DNA from: Verrucomicrobiota bacterium
GTDB lineage: Bacteria > Verrucomicrobiota > Verrucomicrobiia > Limisphaerales > UBA9464
DNA: 10,932 nt
Assembly: GCA_947464705.1 (NCBI GenBank)
Contig: CANHYD010000046.1
Location: 1-10,932, forward strand
Direction of reading: 5' to 3'
Shown piece by piece: positions 1 through 5,787 of this stretch. The notes beneath the pieces were generated by a model. It was not told the DNA's origin. It searched no databases and saw nothing but the letters and a program-made list of their open reading frames with translations. The translations under genes and the position numbers were made by a program. How positions within the stretch are numbered: the first letter of the stretch is position 1; every line of letters starts with the position of its first letter.

Positions 1-118
1 CAAGGGACAGGCTCCTCGTCCAAGGGACAGGCTCCTCGTCCAAGGGACAGGCTCCTCGTCCAAGGGACAGGCTCCTCGTCCAAGGGACAGGCTCCTCGTC
101 CAAGGGACAGGCTCCTCG
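1..118. repeat. Perfect 20-bp tandem repeat, about 5.9 copies
   Basis: The unit CAAGGGACAGGCTCCTCGTC is repeated head to tail with no mismatch from the first base of the window to position 118. The sixth copy departs from the unit in its last two bases. The array touches the window edge, so its true length is unknown. There are no spacers. The unit has no stop codon in any forward frame, and because 20 is not a multiple of 3 each frame cycles through all phases. Each unit has a short imperfect dyad (AGG...CCT). The array ends 52 bp downstream of the SDR stop codon. No function can be assigned; perfect identity suggests recent expansion or homogenisation. Confidence 0.97.
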
Positions 119-142
119 GTGACCTGAATGGGAATATCGGTC

Positions 143-162
143 GGCAGGGCGGGATCCCTGCC
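143..162 (-). terminator. Stem-loop just downstream of the SDR gene (terminator-like)
   Basis: GGCAGGG (143-149) pairs perfectly with CCCTGCC (156-162) around a 6-nt loop. The hairpin starts 8 bp after the stop codon of the leftward SDR gene. No T-tract follows on the minus strand, so it is not a canonical intrinsic terminator. It could stabilise the 3' end or act with Rho. Confidence 0.4.
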
Positions 163-170
163 AGGAAGGG

Positions 171-938
171 TTAACCTTTGGGGAACATTCCGGCGGTCCA
201 CCCGCCGTCCACCGGCAACGCGACGCCGGTGATGAAGGCAGCCGCATCGGAGGCCAGAAACAGGGCGGCATTGGCGATTTCCTGAGGCTGCCCCATGCGC
301 CCCATGGCCTGGGTCGAAGCCATTTCACGGGCCGCTGCTGCTGGATCCGGATATTCAGCGATGCGAGCTCGAACAAAGGGAGTTTCAACCCGTCCCGGAC
401 ACAAACAATTGATGCGAACGCCGCTGCGGGCATGGTCGAGAGCCGCCGAGCGGGTGATGCCCACCACCGCGTGCTTGCTGACACTGTACGCAAAGCGGTC
501 CACCAATCCCTCGAGACCAGCCGTAGAGGCCAAGTTGACCACCGAACCGGAGCCACGCGAAACCATTCCTGGCAACCAGGCCTTCATCGTGTTGAAAACT
601 CCTCGAACGTTGACGGCCATGACGCGGTCGAAGTCGGCACCGGTCGTGGTCAGCAGGGTGCCCACGTGACCGATGCCGGCGTTGCATACCAGCACGTCCA
701 CGCCTGGGTGAAGGGCAGCGGCCGCCGATACATCAAGCTCTGAGGACACGTCCAATGCCACGGATTCGGCACGCCCCCCTGCCTCGCGGATCCGTTGCAC
801 AGTCAGTTGGCCGGCCTCAGCTCGGAGTTCAGCAACGAGCACTCGGGCACCGGCTCGGGCAAAGGTTTCAGCAATGCACTGACCGATGCCGGATCCGGCA
901 CCCGTCACCAGAGCGGTCTTGCCATCGAGACGAATCAT
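171..938 (-). CDS. SDR family NAD(P)-dependent oxidoreductase
   Basis: This is a 255-aa classical short-chain dehydrogenase/reductase, a cytosolic Rossmann-fold enzyme that oxidises or reduces an alcohol/carbonyl substrate that cannot be named from sequence. Visible motifs are the cofactor-binding TGAGSGIG (12-19), NAG (86-88), the structural Asn N110, catalytic Ser S138, Y151-x3-K155 (YSVSK) and the PG motif (181-182). The C-terminus has the usual VDGGW signature. An acidic residue after beta-2 (AEL, 36-38) favours NAD over NADP. The length is typical. I chose the ATG at 938 because it gives the usual short lead-in (MIRLDGK) to the Rossmann motif. A GTG at 983 would add 15 residues and has an AAGGA-like ribosome site at 990-994, six bases upstream, so it remains possible. 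The gene lies 186 bp downstream of ispE on the same strand. Confidence 0.93.
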   Translation of the reverse strand: MIRLDGKTALVTGAGSGIGQCIAETFARAGARVLVAELRAEAGQLTVQRIREAGGRAESVALDVSSELDVSAAAALHPGVDVLVCNAGIGHVGTLLTTTGADFDRVMAVNVRGVFNTMKAWLPGMVSRGSGSVVNLASTAGLEGLVDRFAYSVSKHAVVGITRSAALDHARSGVRINCLCPGRVETPFVRARIAEYPDPAAAAREMASTQAMGRMGQPQEIANAALFLASDAAAFITGVALPVDGGWTAGMFPKG

Positions 939-1081
939 AGGAGGACTTTGTGAGGGGAGTGAAAACCACAGAGATCCCGACACAAATCATCCTTCAAGGC
1001 GAGAAAAAGGCCATTTCAACCGGCCGGCCGGAACTTTCATGCCGACCTTCAAACCCAATCGGGCGTCTCGGAACTACGAAC

Positions 1082-1095
1082 CGGCCAAAAGGCCG
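1082..1095 (-). terminator. Small GC hairpin between ispE and the SDR gene
   Basis: CGGCC (1082-1086) and GGCCG (1091-1095) form a perfect 5-bp stem with an A4 loop (U4 in the leftward transcript), 29 bp after the ispE stop. No T-run follows on the minus strand, so termination is only a guess. The rest of the 939-1124 spacer holds a 12-bp CCGG-type palindrome at 1020-1031 and no recognisable gene. Confidence 0.25.
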
Positions 1096-1124
1096 AATCG
1101 AAGAGAGTTTGAAACCTGGGGCGG

Positions 1125-2003
1125 CTACAGGCGGACCACCTGCATCCAGCCTCCTGCACCAAAACACGCTTCAAAGGGCGCAACCACGGACTGCGCCGTG
1201 ACCAGGTCCGGAAAGAGCGCAAACGTCGTAGATCCGCTTCCGGACATTAGCGCCGCCCAAGCCCCATGCTCCCGGAAGAAGCGCTGGTACAACTCCAAAA
1301 CAGGATACTTGTGCAAGGCCGGAGCCTCCAAGGAGTTGTAAAAATGCCTCCCCGCTTCGGCGAGATCACCCGACCGCAGGGCCCGTTCCAAGGCTTCGAC
1401 CCGACCGGGTCTGCCATTCAGTGCCTCGGGATACTGGGCTAGTTCCCGATAGGCCCAGGCAGTGGATATGCCGAAGCCCGGATGATACAAAATCATACCG
1501 CAACCGCGTAGCGCCTCAAACGGTGCCATGGGCTCGACCCGTTCCCCGCGGCCGGTGGCTCGGGCCGGTTGATCTTGCAGGAAGAAGTTCACGTCCGAGC
1601 CGAGAGCGGCAGCCAATCGATCCAACCGGTCGATTCCCAGCGGTCGCCCCAACAAGTCATTCATCCCGACCAGTGTTTGGGCAGCATTGGAGCTGCCGCC
1701 ACCCAACCCAGCGGCCAAGGGGATGCGCTTGGTCAAATGGATCCGAACCCCCTGCTCTGTCCGTTGGGCCTCAGCCAAGAATTGCTCGGCAGCCCTCACC
1801 ACGAGGTTGCCCCGATCGGTCGGTAACTCCGGATGGTCGCAGGTGACGTGGATTCCCGGGCTCAGATCCATTTCGAAGGTCAACTCATCACACAGCGGCA
1901 CCGGATGAAACAGAGTTTCCAGGTCATGGAACCCGTCCGACCGTCGCCCCAGGATATTGAGCAGCAGGTTGACCTTGCAGGGAGAGGATCGAATCAGAGG
2001 CAT
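1125..2003 (-). CDS. ispE: 4-diphosphocytidyl-2-C-methyl-D-erythritol kinase
   Basis: IspE phosphorylates the 2-hydroxyl of CDP-methylerythritol with ATP, the fourth step of the cytosolic MEP pathway to IPP and DMAPP. The 292-aa protein is the usual length and a GHMP kinase throughout. The N-terminal substrate region PCKVNLLLNILGRRSDGFHDL (starting near residue 8) carries the conserved Lys K10. The ATP-binding glycine-rich loop PLAAGLGGGSSNAA is at 95-108, the catalytic Asp D137 lies in GSDVNFF, and the C-terminal GHMP motif LMSGSGSTTF is at 252-261. The ATG at 2003 is preceded by GGAG with a 9-base spacer, but that GGAG lies inside a hairpin arm (2004-2036). The gene follows the TIGR04073-like lipoprotein gene by 82 bp. 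Its products feed polyprenyl carriers, such as the one used by the sugar transferase encoded upstream. Confidence 0.97.
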   Translation of the reverse strand: MPLIRSSPCKVNLLLNILGRRSDGFHDLETLFHPVPLCDELTFEMDLSPGIHVTCDHPELPTDRGNLVVRAAEQFLAEAQRTEQGVRIHLTKRIPLAAGLGGGSSNAAQTLVGMNDLLGRPLGIDRLDRLAAALGSDVNFFLQDQPARATGRGERVEPMAPFEALRGCGMILYHPGFGISTAWAYRELAQYPEALNGRPGRVEALERALRSGDLAEAGRHFYNSLEAPALHKYPVLELYQRFFREHGAWAALMSGSGSTTFALFPDLVTAQSVVAPFEACFGAGGWMQVVRL

Positions 2004-2036
2004 AAAAAAGCGCTCCGGCAGGGTGTGCAGGAGCGC
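2004..2036 (-). terminator. Intrinsic-terminator-like hairpin overlapping the ispE ribosome binding site
   Basis: On the minus strand, GCGCTCC (2036-2030), a 13-nt loop and GGAGCGC (2016-2010) form a perfect 7-bp GC-rich stem followed at once by six T residues (2009-2004) and then the ispE ATG (2003). This has the form of a Rho-independent terminator for the lipoprotein gene that ends 49 bp upstream. The only plausible Shine-Dalgarno of ispE, GGAG at 2016-2013, is part of the 3' arm, so folding would also hide the ribosome site. The structure is seen directly; its action is inferred. Confidence 0.7.
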
Positions 2037-2085
2037 GGAAAAGGGTTAAAACCGGGGCTACCCAACCAGGGAAAACCGCAAACTA

Positions 2086-2511
2086 TCAGTCGATGACGCG
2101 GAAGCGGCTGCCCGGGATGACCGGAGCCACATCCGTCGCCTCGAAACCGAGAGAATTGTCGGTGGCCATCACCGTGGACTTGCCCAAAGCTCCCGGCTTG
2201 TAGCTGTCCGGATAAACCTTGTAGTCAGGCTTGATGTACGGCTCGCTGGGGATCGGGAAGCTCAAGACCTCCACAGCACCCACAACGGTGCGACCGATGG
2301 TGCGATTCACACCACGGACCACGCCCGCAGTGCCGCCATGCGTACCGCCGAAGAGAGCTCCCTGCTCGTAGCTGCGCTGGAGCTCACCGAGACGGAAAGG
2401 CTCCGACAAATTGTCGAGTCCACGGCCGAGCTTCTGTTCAGCGCTGGTGCACCCGACGAGCACCGCGGCCACGGTCACAAGGAGACTCACCGACTTGAGA
2501 AAGGAACGCAT
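2086..2511 (-). CDS. Small lipoprotein, TIGR04073 (exosortase-associated) family-like
   Basis: A 141-aa predicted lipoprotein. A basic N-terminus and a hydrophobic stretch (8-20) lead to a lipobox LVGC with the lipidated Cys at 21. The mature part starts with the QKLGRGLDNLSEP signature. It then has a Gly-rich segment, RTIGRTVVGAVEVLSFPIP, and a Pro/Tyr-rich tail. From memory this matches TIGR04073, a family of short proteins found in genomes with exosortase/PEP-CTERM systems; its biochemical role is unknown. I chose the ATG at 2511, since it gives a normal lipoprotein signal peptide; an in-frame TTG at 2532 would add seven residues. No clear ribosome site precedes either start. The gene lies 80 bp downstream of tatC and is followed by the hairpin at 2004-2036. 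No exosortase is in the window. Confidence 0.8.
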   Translation of the reverse strand: MRSFLKSVSLLVTVAAVLVGCTSAEQKLGRGLDNLSEPFRLGELQRSYEQGALFGGTHGGTAGVVRGVNRTIGRTVVGAVEVLSFPIPSEPYIKPDYKVYPDSYKPGALGKSTVMATDNSLGFEATDVAPVIPGSRFRVID

Positions 2512-2591
2512 AGGGTTGGAAAATGTGGCCAAAGGTTATCGGCGGAACAGGTGGGTGCAAGCGCGGACTTCAATCGATGGAAAATGATTGT

Positions 2592-3623
2592 TCACGAGTG
2601 GTCCTCCGGCGACGCCATCGCAGCCTTGGCCGCCTTGCGCCCCCACCACCAAGCAATCACCAAGCTGATTTCATACAGCAGGTGCAAAGGCAGGAAGAGC
2701 AGAAGCATGTTGAGCGGATTGCCATCAGGCGTGATGAAGGCGGCAATCACCAAGCCAGCCACCACCCAATAGGAGCGGAACTTGGAAAGTTTGGCGGCAT
2801 CGAGGATTCCAATCTTGACCAGGGTCAGTAGGACCAATGGCAACTGGAAGGCGACGCCCATACCCAGCATGAACCAGCAGACAAAGCTGATGTATTCATC
2901 GGCCTTCCATTCGTCGGCCGCAAATCCCAGCCAGTTGGAGAAACTCACCGTGGTGCTCAAGCAGATCACCAGGAGGACGAAGTAGCAGAAGGCCACGCCG
3001 AGCAAGAACAGGAAGCTCGCCCAACCGCTCACCTTGTACACGAAGGACTTCTCGTGATGGTGCAAGGCCGGCAGGATAAACTGGGCAATGAAGAACAAAA
3101 CGAAGGGAATCGAGACGGTGATGCCTCCAAACATGGCGATCTGCATCACCACGCTGAACGCCGTCACCGGCCCCAGCGTCTTGAGCTGAACATCGAAGGA
3201 CCGCGTCGCGATGGCCGGAGGGTTGGTGTCCTCCTGCAAGCTGAGGACCAAGTTGGTCCCCAGCAGCGTGGGAGCCAATCGGAAAACCGTATCGCGGTTG
3301 GTGGCCACCCCGGCAATCCCGCTGTCATCGGGCGTCATGCGGGTGAGAACATTGGTCCCCAACATGAAAACCACCCGACCACTCGTGGAGTGGCGCATCC
3401 CTTCGGCCACCTTCAGCGGCCATTTGAGGAACTGAATGACCACATTGCTGCCGCTCAAGCAAAGAATGAAGCCCAAGAACACCGCGACCGCGCACTTGAT
3501 GAGGGTCCAACGAAGATCTTCGAGGTGCTCCAAGAAGGTCTTCACCGGTCCACCGCCATCCGACTCCAAGTCGGAAGCTGGGGGCAGCGAGGGGGTCAGG
3601 GTGTAATCAGGATCGTCAGCCAT
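2592..3623 (-). CDS. tatC: Sec-independent protein translocase subunit TatC, with enlarged first periplasmic loop
   Basis: TatC is the inner-membrane core of the twin-arginine translocase and binds the RR signal peptide of folded substrates. The 343-aa protein has six predicted membrane segments, near 40-58, 158-182, 200-225, 243-265, 283-298 and 302-325. Signature parts are FLEHLEDLRW (30-39), FILPALHHHEKSF (182-194), GVAFQLPLVLL and FITPDGNP (296-303) before the last helix. By alignment by eye to E. coli TatC, E103 corresponds to E191, while E15 is Asp (D36) and E170 is Gln (Q260). The family is usually about 250 residues. The excess here is a roughly 20-residue N-terminal extension and a first periplasmic loop of about 100 residues (59-157). 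The ATG at 3623 has only a weak GAG upstream. tatA lies 151 bp upstream on the same strand. Confidence 0.95.
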   Translation of the reverse strand: MADDPDYTLTPSLPPASDLESDGGGPVKTFLEHLEDLRWTLIKCAVAVFLGFILCLSGSNVVIQFLKWPLKVAEGMRHSTSGRVVFMLGTNVLTRMTPDDSGIAGVATNRDTVFRLAPTLLGTNLVLSLQEDTNPPAIATRSFDVQLKTLGPVTAFSVVMQIAMFGGITVSIPFVLFFIAQFILPALHHHEKSFVYKVSGWASFLFLLGVAFCYFVLLVICLSTTVSFSNWLGFAADEWKADEYISFVCWFMLGMGVAFQLPLVLLTLVKIGILDAAKLSKFRSYWVVAGLVIAAFITPDGNPLNMLLLFLPLHLLYEISLVIAWWWGRKAAKAAMASPEDHS

Positions 3624-3774
3624 GCGCGCTCAAATCGGGCCATCCGGACAAACTGGAACTTGGAACTGAAGGCCAGCCAACCCGCATCACCGCACCTGCC
3701 AAGGCGTGTTTCCACCAGGAAAACAGCCAGACATCGGATGAGCGTGCAGCAGGGCCATCCATCAGGGCCCGGGA

Positions 3775-4044
3775 TCAGGCCTTGGGGCTGTGGGAAATAG
3801 TGTCCGAGGGCGGCCGCACCGGCGGGGTCGATGATGACGGAGGCGTGGACGGGCGCTCCGGTTCATCCATCACCCGCTGCACCTCATCTTGGACATCCTT
3901 GGACGCCTTCTTGAACTCGCGGATTCCGGTGCCCACGCCCTTCATCAGTTCAGGGACCTTCTTGGCACCGAAGAGGACCAAAACCACGATGGCGATCCAC
4001 ATGATTTCGGTTCCGCCAATAAACGCCAACATCGAAGTCTCCAT
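3775..4044 (-). CDS. tatA: Twin-arginine translocase TatA/TatE family subunit
   Basis: TatA is the small single-span protein that oligomerises to let folded Tat substrates cross the inner membrane. The 89-aa product has a short N-terminus and a transmembrane helix (about 13-25). The hinge motif FGAKKVPEL (25-33) follows, then a basic amphipathic helix GVGTGIREFKKASKD (36-50) and an acidic, then Pro/Ser-rich, disordered tail (about 58-89). The FGxKKxPEL hinge and the short tail favour TatA over TatB. The ATG at 4044 is preceded by GGA at a 6-base spacing. An in-frame GTG at 4059 would add five residues with no ribosome site. The gene lies between the sugar transferase (116 bp upstream) and tatC. 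No tatB is visible, so a minimal TatAC system is possible if none exists elsewhere. Confidence 0.94.
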   Translation of the reverse strand: METSMLAFIGGTEIMWIAIVVLVLFGAKKVPELMKGVGTGIREFKKASKDVQDEVQRVMDEPERPSTPPSSSTPPVRPPSDTISHSPKA

Positions 4045-4138
4045 AGGATTTCCGTTCACTTGTTTTGAAAGCTAGGCCCTGCCCCCCGCCCGCACAAGCC
4101 CACAAAAACCCAAGAACGTTCTGCAGTGTCAGCTGAGC

Positions 4139-4162
4139 GAACCACCCCAACCGGGGCGGTTC
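4139..4162 (-). terminator. Stem-loop at the 3' end of the sugar transferase gene
   Basis: Bases 4139-4148 pair with 4153-4162 around a 4-nt loop, with one A-C mismatch at 4144/4157. The stem includes part of the sugar transferase stop codon and is GC-rich (CCCC/GGGG core). No T-tract follows in the leftward direction. It may terminate weakly, stabilise the mRNA, or limit read-through into tatA. Confidence 0.4.
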
Positions 4163-5543
4163 ACTTCGCTCCGGCGCCCGAGAAGACGGCGGGGATGGTT
4201 CGCAGGAGAATCTTGAGGTCGAGCCAAATGGACCAGTTGTCGATGTAGTGAAGGTCGAGACGGACCCACTCCTTGAAATCGGTCACGTTGTTGCGACCGC
4301 TCACTTGCCAGAGACAGGTCAGGCCGGGCTTCACGCTCAGGCGACGGCGATGAGCCATGTCGTCGAAGCGCGCGACCTCGTCGACCGGCAGGGGGCGCGG
4401 GCCCACCAGGCTCATCTCGCCGCGAAAAACATTCCAAAGCTGCGGCAACTCGTCGACCGACCACTTGCGCAAGAACCGACCGACGGGCGTCACGCGGGGG
4501 TCATTGGTCACCTTGAACACCGGCCCGCTCATCTCGTTGAGCTTGGCCAGTTCGTGCTTCAGCTGCTCGGCGTTGGTCACCATGGTGCGGAACTTGAGCA
4601 TGGTGAACGGATGTCCGTTGAGCCCAGCCCGACGCTGCCGGAAAAGCACCGGCCCCGGAGAGGACAGTCGAACCGCCAAGGCTGCCGCCAGGAACAAGGG
4701 CGAGGTGGCCACGAGGAGAGCCAGGGAGCCCACAAAATCGATCACCCCCTTGGCCATGGACTGCCAGGTCTGGTCAGGACCGGTGCGGAACACCAGCACC
4801 GGATGCCCCGCCAATTCGTCCACGGTGGTCTGCGAAACCCGGGTCTGGAAGAAGTCGGCGTGCAACCAGACTTCCACGCCCTCCAGTTCGCAGACCTGGA
4901 TGATCTTCTCGATCTGGCCGAAAAGAAATTGTTTTGGAGCCACCAGAACGGCATTGGCCGCGTGCGAGTGCAAGAGATCCGTCAGGACAGAAACGGAGAA
5001 TTGACCGGGATCCAGACGGGCCGCCACCGAGACCTCGCCCCGAGCGTTCTGCTTCAGCGCTTCGTCGAGTCGGTTCATTTCACGGTCGCCACCAATCAAG
5101 ATGACCCGGCGGCGCGCTTCCTGCCCCGCCATTCGGGACCGGATCCACAGACGCATGAGTTCTTCTTTGAAGATCATCGATGTGACGACCATCGGCAGGA
5201 ACAGAGAAACCACACCACGCGCGACCTCCTGCTTGGTGAAGAACATCGCGACGATGATCGCCAACGAGACCCATGCAGACCCCCGCAGTATCTGAGCCAA
5301 AGATTGCCGACGGGACGCCAGAACGGCGCGGTGATAGAACCCTTGCAACTCCAGCAGTGGGGGCGTCAGTGGCACCACTACCAGCAGCAACCACTGATAT
5401 TTATGAAATCCACCGATGACAGCATCGGGATCGAGTTGGGGCAGCGAGCGGATGAAATGGGCCATCCAGAAGACACCACCAAACAACGTCGCATCAATGA
5501 GTGCGTGGACCTTGTTGAGGAGTTGGCGCTGACGGAGCAACAT
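4161..5543 (-). CDS. Polyprenyl-phosphate sugar-1-phosphate transferase (exopolysaccharide initiation)
   Basis: This 460-aa inner-membrane enzyme belongs to the WbaP/WcaJ-type family (bacterial sugar transferase, PF02397). It moves a sugar-1-phosphate from a nucleotide sugar to undecaprenyl phosphate, the first step of a polysaccharide repeat. The N-terminal half has hydrophobic segments near 17-32, 50-66, 88-103 and 108-125. A Rossmann-like soluble domain follows (about 145-250), then a membrane helix (267-291). The catalytic domain (292-460) shows SSPGPVLFRQRRAGLNG, KFRTM (317-321), the Asp-Glu pair D364-E365 within SVDELPQLWNVFRGEMSLVGP, PGLTCLWQVSGR (406-417) and the terminal D...YIDNWS..LD region. 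The ATG at 5543 is the first start after an in-frame stop; no Shine-Dalgarno is visible. The donor sugar cannot be deduced. It is the first gene of the minus-strand run and is divergent from the 5788 gene. Confidence 0.95.
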   Translation of the reverse strand: MLLRQRQLLNKVHALIDATLFGGVFWMAHFIRSLPQLDPDAVIGGFHKYQWLLLVVVPLTPPLLELQGFYHRAVLASRRQSLAQILRGSAWVSLAIIVAMFFTKQEVARGVVSLFLPMVVTSMIFKEELMRLWIRSRMAGQEARRRVILIGGDREMNRLDEALKQNARGEVSVAARLDPGQFSVSVLTDLLHSHAANAVLVAPKQFLFGQIEKIIQVCELEGVEVWLHADFFQTRVSQTTVDELAGHPVLVFRTGPDQTWQSMAKGVIDFVGSLALLVATSPLFLAAALAVRLSSPGPVLFRQRRAGLNGHPFTMLKFRTMVTNAEQLKHELAKLNEMSGPVFKVTNDPRVTPVGRFLRKWSVDELPQLWNVFRGEMSLVGPRPLPVDEVARFDDMAHRRRLSVKPGLTCLWQVSGRNNVTDFKEWVRLDLHYIDNWSIWLDLKILLRTIPAVFSGAGAK

Positions 5544-5555
5544 GCGGGGTTGTTA

Positions 5556-5584
5556 CAGATAACCTTCAAAACTGTTTTTGTTAA
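5556..5584 (-). promoter_or_regulatory. Candidate sigma-70-type promoter for the sugar transferase gene
   Basis: On the minus strand TTAACA (5584-5579, five of six matches to TTGACA), a 17-bp spacer and TATCTG (5561-5556, three of six matches to TATAAT) lie just before the ATG at 5543. Transcription would start only about 6 nt before the start codon, fitting the missing ribosome site. The match is weak and found by eye. Confidence 0.25.
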
Positions 5585-5609
5585 GCGAATGTTGTTCGGT
5601 CATTAAAAT
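5581..5609 (+). promoter_or_regulatory. Candidate sigma-70-type promoter for the rightward gene run
   Basis: TTAAGC (5581-5586, three of six consensus matches), a 17-bp spacer and TAAAAT (5604-5609, five of six) lie in the AT-richer part of the divergent spacer. The expected transcript would carry about 170 nt of leader before the ATG at 5788. Its -35 overlaps that of the leftward candidate, so the two could compete. Confidence 0.27.
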
Positions 5610-5787
5610 AGCCATCCGCTTTCCAAAAACCATTCCCGATTAATTCCGCGGACGAAGAACCCGCCGGAGAGTGTGGTCGGGGGGGCACGGAAGCGATCCA
5701 GCCTTACGATTGACAAACGGTGCCGATGAGCCAACAGCTTGGATTCACCGTCGCTGGAGCGTGCGAGCACCGTCGCCGGAATTTGTC

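Noticed and set aside
1..118. CRISPR array
   Set aside because: The 20-bp units are directly adjacent with no spacers, and no cas gene is near.
1..122. Protein repeat region of a gene running in from the left
   Set aside because: All forward frames are open through the array simply because the unit lacks stop codons. There is no start, no family match and no independent support.
1020..1031. 12-bp palindrome CCGGCCGGCCGG as an operator
   Set aside because: It is a simple repeat of CCGG in GC-rich DNA with no conserved partner or position relative to a promoter.
3054..3800. Plus-strand open frame opposite tatC
   Set aside because: Low-complexity, His/Arg/Gly-rich translation antisense to a well-supported TatC; no family features.
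4113..4122. 10-bp palindrome AGAACGTTCT upstream of tatA as a regulator site
   Set aside because: Perfect 10-bp palindromes are expected several times by chance in a window this size, and no second copy is near.
171..5543. A new defence or mobile system in the minus-strand run
   Set aside because: Every gene belongs to a known housekeeping or envelope family. No nuclease, integrase, toxin or reverse transcriptase features were seen.
4248..5606. Long plus-strand open frame (about 450 codons)
   Set aside because: It lies antisense to the clear sugar transferase. Its product is rich in His, Arg, Gln and Asp with no domain, typical of a GC-rich shadow frame.
5671..5787. N-terminal extension of the unknown protein from a GTG at 5671
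   Set aside because: The extension has no domain-like character, the purine run is too close to the GTG to act as a ribosome site, and the ATG at 5788 fits better.
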